DNA of 64,000 bases from Megamerina dolium (Eukaryota > Arthropoda > Insecta > Diptera > Megamerinidae), in contig OY978525.1 in assembly GCA_963854835.1 (NCBI GenBank), forward strand, positions 78,198,628 through 78,262,627, given 5' to 3'. A program made the translations under genes and the position numbers. Positions within the stretch are counted from its first letter, which is position 1. The number at the start of each line of letters is the position of its first letter. The notes under the pieces were generated by a model that worked only from the letters and a program-made list of their open reading frames with translations, searched no databases and was not told where the DNA came from. Shown here piece by piece: positions 19,414 through 31,975 of the stretch.

Positions 19414-22030
19414 GTGAGATCACTCACACCGGAGCCTTCAGTGAAGATTCGTTTGTATCTATCCACAAGTTCTGGTGTTCCCTCATCCACCCATTCTCAT
19501 GTCATTTATATGGGTGGTGAATCTTTTGTTGAACTAGAAAGTTGGGATGGTGTAATACAGTTCCCCAATATCGGTTGTTGGATTGATTATCTAGGAATGA
19601 CCTCTTTGACATTTTGTTTAAGGCCCCATGTCTTGCCTATAACCCTCTTACAGGCGTATAGAACAACTGATGCCTTCTGGATTCTGTTTTTAATGTTCTG
19701 TTTCGAGTTTAGTTTCTTATCTATGACTAGTCCCAAAACTGTAGCCTCTTCTTTAAGCTCAAGGTTAGTGTTGTTGAGTCTGAGTGGTGAAAAATATTCG
19801 GGCTTGTGTCTTCTGGTGAAGAAAACCACTACCGCTTTCGACGGGTTTACGTTTAAGCTGCGGGTGTTTTGCCTAAGGTCCCTTATAGTGTCTAGGAATC
19901 TATCGGTTACAGTAAGGATTATATCCTCCGCATACGCTATTACTTTACAGCGCCTAGCTTATAGACTTCTCAGAAGTTCGTTGACTACGAGATTCCACAG
20001 GATTGGTGGGGAGGAGCCCCCCAGCTCTGGAAGAATAGTTCTACTTAGAAGATATTCTATTCAATGTACTAGGTGTTCCTCTACCCCTAGTCGCGTCAAT
20101 GTTCCTGTGATGGCTTCTAACCAGACATTTTTGAAAGCACCTTCTATGTCCAGGAAGGTTGCCAACATATAGTGCCTGTGGTGCTTAGACTTTTCTATGA
20201 TATGTATTAAAGTGTGCAAGGTGGTTTCTACTGACTTGCCCTTGATGTAAGCGTGCTGACACTCGGAGATTTGCCGCGGCCAATCGTTTGTTTGAGGTGT
20301 AGATCTATAAGCCTTTCTAATGTCTTTAGTGAAAAAGGCAAGATATCTGACTGGAAAGTGGGTGTTAGTGAGAAGTATTAGGGCCGGTTGTCTGAGTCGG
20401 TCCATGTTCCATCCGTCCTGTGTAGGGCACTTGGTATAAATGTGGACACAGAGAATACCTTCCTTGCCTTGAAGCTTCGGAGGGCACCTCAATATCATCG
20501 CAGTAGTTTTCCACGATTTCCGTTTCGCCACCTAAAGGCTTTTTTGTATTTCCTTAAAGATTCTTTGTGCAGATCCCAGTCCATTTCCAGCCTGGACTCT
20601 GGACTCTGCTTTGTATAATAATTTTCTTTTCTCTCTAATTAGCTAGCCCAATTCTTTGTTCCACCATTGGGGTTTTCGATAATCCCGTAGTTTCCGAATC
20701 GGGCATGCTTAGTTTTGCGCCATGTTGATAGTCTCGGTCAACTGTCTTACTTGGGATTCTAATGTTTCCCTACTGCTTATGTCTGAGTCTATCTCTTTGA
20801 TGTGGCTGTTCATAATATTCCAGAAGATTAGGAGTCTCATCGAGCATAAATTCAATATATCTATGGTAAGAACTTGAGGGTTCTTGTGAAACCCTCAATC
20901 TTTAATCCTGTCTGTTATGTTTGAGGAGGCAAGAGTAATGTCTAAGGCTTCCTGACTATTTCTGGATATAAAGGTGGTAGAGTTCTCTATGTTGCATTAT
21001 AGTGAGTTAGTAGTTGCCAAGTAATCAAAAAGTGACTCACCTCTCTCATTGATGTAGGAGCTGCCCCAAATATTGTGGTGCGCGTTGTCATCGCATCCGA
21101 TGATCATTGCCAGCTACCTATGCGTGGATTCTGCAACCGTTCTTCTCAGAGTATTTGGTGGTGGAGGCTCCGGATAATCATGGGCAAGGTAGCCTAAAGC
21201 GATCCAGTAGCACCTCCCATTTAGTTCGAGGTCGCTGATGGTTAGATCTTATTTTCTGAAATTAGGGACAAATATGCATTAAGTGGTGTCTTGACAAGGA
21301 TACAGTCACGAGGTCTACCTGCACACTTGCTGTGAAACAGTTTATATTTTGGGAGCCCTATTCCACAGATGCCATTGGCCACCGTCCGTGGCTCTTGGAT
21401 TAGGGCGATATCTGCTCGGCTTTTAGTAAGGCGGAGAACTTATTTGGCTGACGCCTCTTTACATTGATGGAGGTTGATCTGAACTGCACGGATCATTGTC
21501 CATTGCATTCGTCACCGCATCCACTACCGCTAAATTGAGGTCATCATCCTTGTCTCCTAGAAGGCTAAACTCCTCCCATATCCTACTGAACGCCTCCGCG
21601 AGATCTGGACCGGAAGACATAGAGTCTGTCCGGATCAGGCCCCCCGATGGCCCACAAGAGCTGGACCGAGGACTATCCTCATTTTCACCCACAGTCGCGA
21701 CTTCCCCTCCTCATGCAGTAATTCTTTCAAGCCGCCCTCGCCGGATTTGGCTTGAGTCTGTTCGTCCTTCTTGTAAACTTTTAAGGTAATTTGACCAAAT
21801 CTGAAAGCCACCACACCACCAAAGATCGCCAGAGGGCTAAGAGACTCTTTTTTGGTCGGGGTTCATCCTCCTCTGGGGATCTTTGTCTTTTGTTGGATAC
21901 TACTGATCCTTTCGAGTACTCGCCTTGCACATGGCGCTCTTTGAAGCGGAGCATCGTCTCCTTCAATTTTTTGCCATCACTGCTTTTGACGTCGCCATGT
22001 TTACCTCCATAGCTTAGAGGCATCTAAGCC
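19414..22030 (-). pseudogene. LOA/R1-type non-LTR retrotransposon, decayed
   Basis: Read on the minus strand from 22030 down. First comes a gag-like ORF1 tail (charged, with RQRSPEEDEPRPKKS). Then the AP endonuclease start near 21430 (DIALIQEPRTVANGICG), then RT motifs near 20300-20100 (ISECQHAYIKGKSVETTLHT, ATFLDIEGAFKNV), then the RT thumb near 19830-19590 (VLGLVIDKKLNSKQNIK, ACKRVIGKTWGLKQ). Stops and frameshifts occur throughout. The GKSVETTLH and LDIEGAF motifs suit the LOA/I/R1 side of the LINE tree; I cannot fix the clade. No target duplication was found. Confidence 0.7.
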
Positions 22031-22646
22031 TCGCCCAACCTCGGCTTTTTGAGAGTTCCGACCTATATTTGTGTGTTGTTTTTGTTTGTTCTGTCCATGA
22101 ATGTCCCACGAGTTGCGGAGAAAGGGTCGTGCGCCTGCGCAGAGTCTCACAGTATTAAGGTAAGGCTAATTAATCTGGAGGGCGCCAAGTATCCAGATAC
22201 TCTATTAGAGACTCACCTATTTTTAATGGGCCCCCAGCCAGACAGACTCTCTGCACGAGTCTTATAACACCTTAGTCCAACCCAGGGGATGGGGAATGAC
22301 AGGAATTTGGGATACGGAAGGCCTAGGATTGGGCACTTCTTTCCTATGGATAGGGTCTGCGAATCAATGTGTCACTTTTTATGAGCAAACATTTCTTCAA
22401 GGCTCAGATATCCTTAGCTAACTGCCCCAGCCTTAAGGATTAGAGCAGTTATTACCAGTCAGCACCCATGGAGAGGATTCAGAAAAGGATTTCCGCTAAC
22501 CGGAATACGGACACCCCAGGAAAAAAATTACCTTGTATAGAACTTGTGAATATAATAAACCAAAAAGTTGTTTATTATTTATTGTTATTAAGCGTGCCTC
22601 ATAGTCCACGGTTCGGTTACTCTAAAATTACGCACATTTTTTCTAC
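22031..22646. other. probable 5' flank or ORF1 remnant of a LINE
   Basis: GC-richer than its surroundings and continuous with the ORF1 end of the LINE to the left. It is probably more of the same element, but no domain is readable. Confidence 0.35.
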
Positions 22647-22810
22647 AACATGAATATTTTTTTTTTTTTGTTAGCTTATTTTTTTTTTTATTGAATCTTT
22701 CTTAAATACGAGAAACTAACAATAAGTATTCAAATCTTACAAACTAAATAAAACTATGTGATATCCCCTACGTTCCATCACAATTTGGTGAGTCGCGAGA
22801 TGTAGCAATT

Positions 22811-25458
22811 TTACAGCATATTCAGTGTGTCTTTTCTTTTTAATCGACGATGCCCCTTGCTCAGCAACAATTGCCTAGCAAGGGGATTCGGATGATTGTG
22901 TAATTTTTGGATGTAGCTTCTGCAGTACATTGCAACTTCCTCAGAAATTGTGGATACATTTAAATCTCGATGGATGTTAACGTTCCTCATATACCAAGGC
23001 GCGTTTACAATAATTCGCAGACACTTGGATTGTATTCGCTGCAATTTTTCGATATTAGAGGGAGATGCGGTGCCCCAAAACTGAATACCATAAGTCCAGA
23101 TTGGTTTCAGGATTGCTTTATATAATAGCACTTTGTATTCAAGATTCAACTTTGATCTTTTGTGTAACAGCCACCATAACTGATTCATTTTAAGCTTGAT
23201 CTGAGTTTTCTTTGCCTCTATGTGATTTTTCCATGTCAGCCTTCTGTCGAGGTGAATACCCAAGTACTTTGTTGAGGAACATTGTGGAACTGATTGGCCA
23301 TTAATTTTAAGTGGGGGACATGTATCTAGCCTTAGCGTGAAGGTTACATGTACGCTCTTTGATTCATTGACTTTTATACGCCATTTTGCTAGCCAGATTT
23401 CGAGAGAATCGACATGAGTCTGCAGGAGTTTAGTAGCTTCTATGGGGTTAGAGCGAGAGCACAATATTGCCGTATCATCAGCAAAGGTCGATATGAATGT
23501 ATAGTTATTGTTGGGCATATCTGAAGTGTATAAGAGATACAGTAAGGGACCCAAAACGCTTCCTTGAGGAACGCCAGCGTGAATATCCAATGGATTTGTT
23601 GTGTAATCCTTGTGATGTACGAGAAATTGTCTTTTCGTGAGGTAGCTACTAAGCAATGAGGAGACATTTGCAGGCAGTAATAGTTTGAGTTTGTAAATAA
23701 GGCCATCGTGCCATACTTTATCGAAAGCTTGAGTGATATCAAGAAAGACAGCTGAGCAATACTTTTTTCTTCAAAAGTGTTCCTTATCAGAGTTACAATG
23801 CGGTGGACTTGTTCTATTGTGCCGTGCTGTTTTCTAAATCCAAACTGATGTTGAGGAATCAGTTGGTTGAGATTAATAAATGGAGTTATATTTATGACAA
23901 GTAGCTTTTCGAATACTTTAGAAAGTAGAGGCAGGAGGCTGATAGGTCTGTACGATGCAACTTTTGTAGGGTCTTTTCCTGGTTTTGCTATCATAATAAT
24001 TTTTGAAGTTTTCCAGCATTTGGGAAAGTGTTTAATACGAAGGATAGCATTGAAAATGTGCATCAGATGAATTACTGAAGCCGGAGGTAGCTCTTTTATC
24101 ATTTTACCGGTAATTTTATCTGGACCAGGTGATTTTTTTGGGTTTAAATCTTTATAAATTGCTTTGAATATGTCCTTTTTTTTAATTTTGAGCGTTATTG
24201 AGCAAGGTTGAGAAGTTAATTTTGGTAATGAGGACTGTGAAGAAGGTGGATTGGGTGTAAACACACTTTTTAGGTGGTTTGCAAAAGCCAAACCCTTCTC
24301 ACAGTTGCTTCTAGCCCAATTACCGTCACTCAAACGGATGGGGGAATCAGTGAGAATTGGCCGATTTGATTTTTTTGCTGATTTCCACAAAGAGTAGTCT
24401 GACGCTTCACCAGGTGTTAATTTCGCTATGTTCTCTTCTAACTCTTTGTTGTTTTTATTTTTCAAGGCTTGCTTTAACTTTCGAGTGCAGTGCTGTAGCT
24501 GTGTTTTCAGATTCGGTGATCTGAATTCTTGCCATTGTCTTCGGAGTCTTCTTTTCTGTCTTACTAGCAATTCAATGTCTGCTGGTGTGTATTGGCTATA
24601 TTTTGATTGCTTGCATACCTTTGTGCAGGTGGCTGAGCTGAGAGCTAATGAGAGTAGCTGGTTGAATTTTTCGAGTGCTGAGTCTACATCGTGTCCATTT
24701 CTTAATACAGTACTCAGAGGAAGATGGGAATTTATATATTTCTTGAATTTTAACCAGTCTATTTTCTTTCTAACGCAATTGCCTTGGGGGCTTGGTGATT
24801 TTATAGATATTACCGTGGGTGAGTGGTCAGATGATAGATCATAATTACACTCTGTGGAGATATTTTCCATCTGCAAACCTTTGGCGACTCCAAAGTCTAT
24901 GAGATCGGGTATTTTCCTCTTGTCCGTCGGCCAATATGTCGGTTGACCATTTGAAATAACATCGTAGCCATGGTTAGTGATGATTGAACATAGTCTTCTG
25001 CCTTTTGGAGTTATTAAGCGGGAGCCCCAGTGAGTGTGTTTGGCGTTGAAATCGCCAGCAACCAAGAATTTGCTACCAAGAGTTGAGAAAAATTCTTTAT
25101 ATTGCTGTTCGGTAATACTGTATCTTGGGGAACAGTATATCGCAGATATTACTAGCTTAGAGATGTATTCTTCCAGACATATAGATGTTGCTTGCAAGTA
25201 GACGCTACTGAAATCTTCGAGAACATGATGTTTTATTCTGCTTTTTATCAATATGGCAGTTCCACCGCGTGCCTTACCATGCGGATGATTTGTAGTGTAC
25301 AGTTTGTAATATGGTATTTGGTAGCAATTTTTGTCAGTGAAATGGGTCTCAGATATCATCATTATGTCGATCTGGTTGGATTCAAGGAATTGAATTAGCT
25401 CCAAACGGTGCTGGCTTAAGCCGTTGGCGTTCCAGTGGCATATCTTGAGACATCTCAT
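22811..25458 (-). pseudogene. jockey-type ORF2: endonuclease plus reverse transcriptase, one frameshift
   Basis: ORF2 makes the DNA nick and copies the RNA at the target. An AP-type endonuclease comes first (LKICHWNANGLSQHRLELI, ISETHF, VAGDFNAKHTHWGS, SSDHSPTVIS; about the first 230 residues), then the RT (SPGPDKITGKMIKELPP, YRPISLLPLLSKVFEK, QFGFRKQHGT, then AGVPQGSVLGPLL and the catalytic FADDTAIL). The thumb ends with KCLRIIVNAPWYM. One frameshift falls in a run of six T on the plus strand at 23763-23768, between the GFRKQHGT and FADD boxes. Everything else is open. The start codon overlaps the ORF1 stop in ATGA, which suggests translational re-initiation. Confidence 0.9.
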
Positions 25459-27068
25459 GGTCTGGATAGCAATGTTTGGAGTAACATCGATTGATTTTTC
25501 ATCATTTCTTGCATCATTGTTTGCATTGAGTTCATGAATTGGTTCATATTCTGAATTAATGTTTGAAGCAAATGTTCAAGAGTACTTGGCTGTTGGGTTG
25601 GCAGTGAGTGTTTCTGCTCATTATTTACGTTACTTTGTTGGTGTAGGTTTTGTTTTAACACGCTAGCGTATGAATTGGTTTGATTCTTGTTTGGGATTGC
25701 AGAGAAGAATTGTGTTGCATCAATATTTTGTCTCTTACTTGAGTTGGCTATCTGAGTTTGCTCAACTGGTTTTAGAGGTTGATTGTTAGCGGAGAAATTT
25801 AGCTTTAGGGTTGCATATACTGGGCAACCTCTATAATTTGCAGTGTGATTACCTCCACAATTGCTGCATTTTTTCATGCTAGCATCGTCTTTAGATTTTG
25901 GGCATATGTTTGATTTATGGAGATCTCCACAAATCACACAAACAGCTGGCAGGGTACAATATGTCTTAGTATGTCCATATTCTTGGCAGTTGCTGCACTG
26001 AGGAGGTCCAGTTCTCTTATGGGGTTCTTCGATTGTGATTTTGCGATGCAATAAATATCGAATTTTATATATGGGGTGTACCTCACCTTTTTTTAGGGGT
26101 TTTGTTTCAGGCTGAAGCTCAATACGATATAACGGTTGAGGTATATTGCTCTTGTTGAGAATGTTGAATACTGTTTTGGCTTGAAACCCTTCTTCCTGAA
26201 GGGCAAGTTTGATTTCGTTAATATCAACGTTGGGTTCGACGCCTTTGAGTACAACGATTAAGCCCTTACTACTTTTTAGCTGATATGTGTAGTAATTCTT
26301 TTTTACAGCATCAAATTCCGCTATTACTTTGCGATAATGAGTTTCGCTGTAGATTTGCACTTTTGTTTCCTCAATTTGGCCTTTGCGAATAGGAACAACA
26401 TGGAAATTCTTTGGTCCTATAAGACTTGTAATTTTAGAAATCAACTTATCTGAGTTGCGTTCTCTCAAGAAAATGGGCGGGGGTTTGAAATTTTTCTTGG
26501 AGATAATATTTTCGTCACTTTCATCACCTGAAAGCAGAGCGTATCTATTTTCCGAACTAATAGGGACAGTGTTCTGTTTTTGAATTTTTGTTGAATTCAT
26601 TTGTTTTGAATTTTGCGGACTTCTCTTTCGCTTTACTACAGTAATGTAGCGATCAATACCAGTTTGAACAGCAACTGGTTCTTTATTAGTCATCGCACTA
26701 GTTGCTTTAACTACTGGGTCATGCACTTCAGTAGAAGCGCCGTTATTTGATTGCTTTGATGTTGTAGCTGTTGGTGTTACAGCAGGAGAAGCACATTGTA
26801 CACTCCACGGTATAGAGGGAGATAGTATATCACGATAGAACAAATTATTTTTTTTGTCTGTATTTATTGTTGTTGCAAAATTTGATGAATTTTTAATATG
26901 TGCAGGCAAAAGATTTGCACTGTTACTTTCACTTGTGCAGTGTGTATCAACTGTTTTATTTGATAATGCACTTATCGCGGGGGTTTGCGCGGGTGATTGC
27001 AAATTATTGTTTACACACACATTAATAGGCGATTGCCGTTGCCGGGGAGGAGAGCGCTGAACACTCAT
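25455..27068 (-). CDS. jockey-type ORF1 (gag-like, zinc knuckles), 537 aa
   Basis: An intact ORF. The N-terminal 200 residues are Q/S/T/N-rich and low in complexity. A pre-knuckle domain follows (about 215-345; KVQIYSETHYRKVIAEFD, GLIVVLKGVEP). Three zinc-knuckle repeats occupy about 355-410 (CSNCQEYGHTKTYC, CVICGDLHKSNIC, CSNCGGNHTANYRGC). The tail is Q/M-rich, with repeated MNQFMNSMQTMMQEMMK suggesting a helix. These proteins package the element's RNA and act in its nuclear or telomeric targeting. The start is ATG at 27068, after an A-rich 5' UTR. Confidence 0.92.
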   Translation of the reverse strand: MSVQRSPPRQRQSPINVCVNNNLQSPAQTPAISALSNKTVDTHCTSESNSANLLPAHIKNSSNFATTINTDKKNNLFYRDILSPSIPWSVQCASPAVTPTATTSKQSNNGASTEVHDPVVKATSAMTNKEPVAVQTGIDRYITVVKRKRSPQNSKQMNSTKIQKQNTVPISSENRYALLSGDESDENIISKKNFKPPPIFLRERNSDKLISKITSLIGPKNFHVVPIRKGQIEETKVQIYSETHYRKVIAEFDAVKKNYYTYQLKSSKGLIVVLKGVEPNVDINEIKLALQEEGFQAKTVFNILNKSNIPQPLYRIELQPETKPLKKGEVHPIYKIRYLLHRKITIEEPHKRTGPPQCSNCQEYGHTKTYCTLPAVCVICGDLHKSNICPKSKDDASMKKCSNCGGNHTANYRGCPVYATLKLNFSANNQPLKPVEQTQIANSSKRQNIDATQFFSAIPNKNQTNSYASVLKQNLHQQSNVNNEQKHSLPTQQPSTLEHLLQTLIQNMNQFMNSMQTMMQEMMKNQSMLLQTLLSRP

Positions 27069-27265
27069 ATTATAAACAAATTGTTTGCAAACGATATTAT
27101 TTTATTTGTTTTTTTTTTTTTTTTTTTTTCTAAAAATCAAAAGAAAGACGTCCACTCTTATTGGTGACTTTCGCGAAACTATGACATGAATATGAACAGA
27201 ACATGAATATGAAAAGAAAAAACTAAAACCTTTTCACTGATATATATTATATCCTATATCTTTTT

Positions 27266-27620
27266 CGCCAAAGCTCAGTTGTTAGTGTGCTGGCCTTCTG
27301 ATCTGTACGTCGTAGGTGCAATCCTCGGCTGAAACATGAATTTCATATCGAAAAGATTTTAAAGAACAGTACCCACCCCTCTGTAAGCAATTTGCAACTC
27401 TTCCGGCAGTAACAATTTGCCGAAAAAACTGCTGAAAAACTTCTAAAAGAACTCTGTGACAAAGCTCACAGAAAGTGATGTCACAAGAGTTCTGCTGTTC
27501 AGAACCGGCTAAAATAAGTAAGTCCCATCTAATACTGTCCTAAATTTAACACATACAACAGTAATAGAAGCTCGGCCAATGAGCCTTCGGGGCTTATAAG
27601 TGCCACATATTTATTGTTAT
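27266..27620 (+). mobile_element. tRNA-derived SINE, copy 1
   Basis: Begins with a tRNA-like head (AGCTCAGTTGTTAGTGTGC as A box, GTGCAATCCTCGGC as B box). A unique body follows (CTCTTCCGGCAGTAACAATT, GAACCGGCTAAAATAAGTA), then the tail GGGGCTTATAAGTGCCACAT and an AT-rich end. The same body occurs at 32630 and, inverted, at 44917. RNA polymerase III transcription is expected for the family. Confidence 0.85.
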
Positions 27621-27954
27621 TAATTTTTGTAAATCATTATAAGAACGTCTTGAACTGAACGTTATGCACACAAGTGATGAATTGTCAAAATATACTGTTA
27701 TGTACTTTACTTGTGATGGCGAACATTTTGAAGTATTTTCGAGTCAAAATATTGCAAAAGAATACTACAAATTAAGGGGGGAATAGGGTTAAAATTTTTT
27801 TTTATATGAATGCATAATATCTTAAGAGTGTTGTGCCAATTGGAGCAAAATTGACGAAGTTATGACTATTTTTATACCTGTCGGATTTTTCTACCTACCT
27901 GGCTCGAGCGCGCTATTGTTAGCTGAAAAACAAACAAAAGATGGCAGGATTCAC
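27621..27954. other. unassigned AT-rich sequence
   Basis: Nothing recognisable. A run of G followed by T (27777-27810) and no open frame of note. Confidence 0.4.
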
Positions 27955-28235
27955 CAGCCAGCTCTTTCCTTCGTTAGTTGGTGCCAGTTAGAAATTCTGA
28001 ATGCTGACAGGTTCTCCAGGACTTGATCTTTCCACCGGACGTTAGGCCTTCCTCTTCTGCGTAGTCCACCAGCGGGTTCCGAATATAAGACCTTCTTAGC
28101 CGGAGCGTGTTCTTCCATTCGCTCGACATGACCCAGCCAGCGCAGCTGTTGAGTTCTGATGCATTTTACTATGTAGGTTTCGGCATACAGCTGTACGGTT
28201 CATGGCTGTACCTTACTCGATACTCGCCGCCAACG
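27955..28235 (-). mobile_element. RTE-like retroposon copy D, 3' fragment
   Basis: The plus strand reads as the reverse complement of copy A around 8700-8950 (the GHVERMEEHAPAKK and NWRQLAQ coding end). It is more diverged, with small insertions and deletions. Confidence 0.7.
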
Positions 28236-30596
28236 TCTACCACCATTCTGCGTTTTAGCCGTCTACAATGTGTATTCGTCCGAAATAAGCTCGATGCTGC
28301 ATCATTGAGATGTCATTGTAGTCGCTGTTTGTGATCAATTGCAAATTTTTTCACCACTTCAGTGACAGTTCGAATGCCAAGGTTATGATGTAGGTCACTA
28401 TTTCTTACGTAGTATGGCACATTTACAATACTTAGAAGCACTTTATTTTGAAAGCGTTGGATAGACGTAATCTACTTTTCACTAGCACATTCCCAGAATT
28501 GGATGCCATAAGTCCAGATTAGCTTCAATATTTGTTTATATAATACAGTTAATAGAGTTTGTTTACTTCAAGTCCAGCTCTTCTCGTTTTTTCTTGACGT
28601 GTGCTTTCCAGCGCAATTTGGTATCTAGGTATTTGACTGTTGATTTACGGAATTATCGACGCATCAATATAAATTGGTTTATGAAGTGTATTTTTCAGGA
28701 AAAACACTATGTGAGCTAATCTGGTCTTGTTTAGCTTAATCCTCTATTTTTAGCCGGTGAAGCAATATGATTGACGGCCTCTTGTGACTTAGTCGTGACG
28801 TTTTCGTCAGTGTTTTCGACTGCAAAAGCTGGGGTATCATCCGCAAATGTTGCGGTGACATGTTGATTTGCTGACGGTAAGTTATATGTATACAAGAGGT
28901 ACAGTAGATGCCCAAAAATGCTCCCCTGTGGTACGTCAGCATTTATCTTTTTTAGAAACGAATAGGTATTTTCATATTTTACACAAAAAAACTATCATCG
29001 ACATATGAAGAGAGCACCTCGCCGTACTGTGTTGGCAGCATGGTCATCAGCTTTTAAATTGGTCCTACGTGCCACACCTCATCAAACTCTTGCGATATGT
29101 CAAAGAAAACGGCTGAACACACTTTCTTCCCTTCCACAGCATTTTCAATGGTGTTTACAGCCCGGTGTATTTGATCAATCGTTGAGTGATTTTTTTCTAA
29201 ATCGAAATTAGTGGACAGGAATCAAATTGTTGTGCTCAATAATTTGCGTTAAAATTAGTTTTTCAAATAATTCAATAATTTCGACAATACTGGTAGCTGA
29301 GATATTGGTCTATATGACGATACTTCGTTTAGCGATTTACCGGGCTTGGGTATGATTGTAACTTCTACAAATTTCCAATATATGGGTACATGCCTAAAGG
29401 TAAAGCACATATTAATTAAGTCAGCCAAATAAGCGACGCGGGGTTTCGGCGGATTTCGAAAGGCTTCGGCGGTTATTAAATCAAAACCAGATGGCTTTTT
29501 AAGTTTCATTTTAAGGGTATGGCTGTTAACTTCTTCTCCAATCAGGCAAACTTTCAGTTATTTCTATTTTGTCATAGCCTTCATTTGGGGTAAAGGTCCT
29601 CTCAAGATGTTCAGCAAACAGTTTCGCCTATTGCTCGCTTGTTTTGGCCCATTGCGTTTCATCGATTTTAACTGGAGTGGTGTGCTTTATTGGTCTGGTG
29701 AATGATTAAGCCGCCTTACACAGGGGGTATTCTGTGTGTTTTCAGCTGTTAGGCCGAGCAGATACTGGCTAAAAGTGTCATTTTTAAATGTCTTGATTGT
29801 TACGTGTAGTTGTTTAATTCCGATTTGATTCCTGGATATCTGGTTTGTGGCTAGATCCATTAAAAAGGTTGGATACTTTCTCCCTTCAGAAACATGTTTT
29901 GGCGTGGGCGTTCTATTCCACCCTGCCAGCTGAAGTTGCTGAGTGAAATGAAGTACAGCGTCATCGAGCTGCTCAGTGGTAGTGATAGGGTTAGGTTCGA
30001 TGAATTGTTCTAGCTGTACTTGATAATACTTCTAGTCAGTGAGAGCATTCACCAGCCTTGGCGTACTTTGATTCTGTGTACTTCTAGCGATGTTACTAGC
30101 TGCACTAGCTAGTGGTCAGAGTTCATACCAAAACCTTCTGCGTCTGATAAGTGAGTTGTATATTCCGAACAGTTACATTCGTTGCTTGCGCATAGGTGAC
30201 TACTTTAGTAGCCACAGATGATTCAACTGTCGTGGATTTATTTTTGGTTACAGCAATATGATTACTTTCGCTAATGTTTGATTTATCAGATAGAGATATC
30301 TTTTACGATCTAATCTTTTGCAATTCTGTAGCAACTACACAACCGCGATAGTTTGCAGGCCGCGACTCTCCACAATTGCAACATTTTGGCTTATCGGCTC
30401 CTGTCTTTTGACATTCAGAGGTCAAATGTTTGCCAGCGCATTTGACACGTCATGGTGGTCTGCCACAAACATTTTTTGTGTGGCCAAAGGATTGACATTG
30501 ACATCGCACTGAAGAATTAAGTTGGATGATTTTATTGGTTCAATCTTTACAAGCGTGTTTAGAATGTTTTGGAATAAGTGAATTTTATGGGCCTTA

Positions 30597-31975
30597 CTTA
30601 ATAGTGTTTTTGCCAAGGACACCGAATTTGTTATTTTTAATTGGGGCCCGCCACTAGTTTGGCCGCTAGAGAGTGTACATACCTTCCGTATAAGTAGACT
30701 TTTTTAAAAATTTTAAAAACTAAAGTGAAGACCCCGATAAGCCTTATCGATTTTTAAGCGGTGGCGAACCCCCCGGACAAATTTTCTAAAATTAAAAAAA
30801 AAAAAAAGTTGTTTTTCGGGTTTCTGAACCTTGGAAAAGCATTTTGGAGCATTTTGCGTTGCGGGATTGCTTAAAAAATATATATTTCGCCAGATACCCT
30901 GGGTAAAAGAGCTTTCTTCGACTCGACGACTCATAATGTCGTATAGCGGCCCTCCATATCGACTCAATAGAGCTAGTGCTCCAGCGTCAGGGTCGACAAA
31001 CGACAGTGAGTGATTAACAGTGAGATGCTGAAAACCCTCGGTGGTATTTGAGTTTGCCAAACTTTGACTCGTCGATTTCGACGATCTTATCAGGTCCGCC
31101 TACGCTCACCTTGTTTTGAATCATCGAGTCGAAAACAACTTCGCTGGAAAGAGATGACCAATCTACCAAAGTGTGGTTTACGGTAATGCCTGTCATTGAG
31201 CCAATGACATTTAGCCTTACATTGTAAGCCCAATAAACCACCAATGGCAGATTTGCACCAGCGATAAGTGGCTACGGTAAAAAAAGGTCTAAGACCGTAA
31301 GCCAATGCTGTAGTTGAATCTTTTACCCTTTTTTTTTTGATATATGCGCCGCAACGCAGCAATTTATCCCCTTCCTTGGAAATTTGTCTCCCCTGCATCA
31401 ATTTGCGAACTAGCCTCAACCCATCCTCCTGAAGGCTAGTATATAAAATGGTATTGGTATTTATTATATTGGCGGTCATCCTTTCTAATTGAATGATTAT
31501 TTGCAAATGAATAGGAAAAAAATTATTTTCATACGTATTTTTAATTGAATTAACACGAATTTTTTATGGGTTTTTTTATTTGCAAATGAATACGAAAAAA
31601 TTTTATTTTTATATGTAAAAAGAAAAAGAAATTTTGAAAATTGAACGAAAGTACAAAATTTTGAAATATTGGATATATTAGAGGGTACTTTTTCGCAAGT
31701 GTTTAATAGAGGGATAAAAAAATGCACAAAAATACACAAAATGCTCCAAAATGCATTTCCGAGGCTCAGAAACCCGAAAAACAATTTTTTTTTTTAAATT
31801 TTAGAAAGTTTGCTCGAGGGGGTTATTCACTGAAAAAAATGGGCGCCCCTGCTTAAAAATCGATAAAGCTTATGAACACTCTTATGATTGGGGATGAAAA
31901 GTCTGGCGGACAAACTAGTGGCCGGCTCCAATTAAAAATATCAAATTCGATGTCCTTGGCAAAAACACTATTAAG
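30597..31975. mobile_element. Merlin/IS1016-like DNA element with long inverted ends
   Basis: Arms 30597-30856 and 31738-31975 are inverted copies: CTTAATAGTGTTTTTGCCAA at the left edge against its complement at the right, CCACTAGTTTGGCCGC against GCGGACAAACTAGTGG, and GTTTTTCGGGTTTCTGA against TCAGAAACCCGAAAAAC. Between them lies a decayed transposase of the Merlin type. The element interrupts ORF1 of the surrounding LINE. No clear direct target duplication is visible. Confidence 0.6.
31014..31506 (-). pseudogene. Merlin-type (ISXO2-like) transposase fragment
   Basis: Two frames on the minus strand. One holds a zinc-ribbon-like N-terminus (EDGLRLVRKLMQGRQISKEG). The other holds the conserved segment TLVDWSSLSSEVVFDSMIQN followed by GGPDKIVEIDESKFGKLKYH, in which VEIDESKFG with the following KYHRG is the hallmark of ISXO2/Merlin transposases (first catalytic aspartate). 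The rest of the DDE domain is missing, so the copy is truncated and inactive. Confidence 0.7.

Larger units (their letters stand above)
22658..27199 (-). mobile_element. jockey-clade LINE, nearly full length
   Basis: ORF1 (27068-25455) and ORF2 (25458-22811) on the minus strand, with an A-rich 3' end (T-runs at 22658-22690 on the plus strand). AACATGAATAT occurs at 22647-22657 next to the tail and again at 27200-27210, a plausible 11-bp target duplication. A shorter match at 27184-27193 would give an alternative 5' end. The element is essentially complete, and one frameshift is visible. Confidence 0.85.

Noticed and set aside
19414..20172. A 252-codon plus-strand ORF
   Set aside because: It is the antisense shadow of the LINE reverse transcriptase, whose motifs read on the minus strand.
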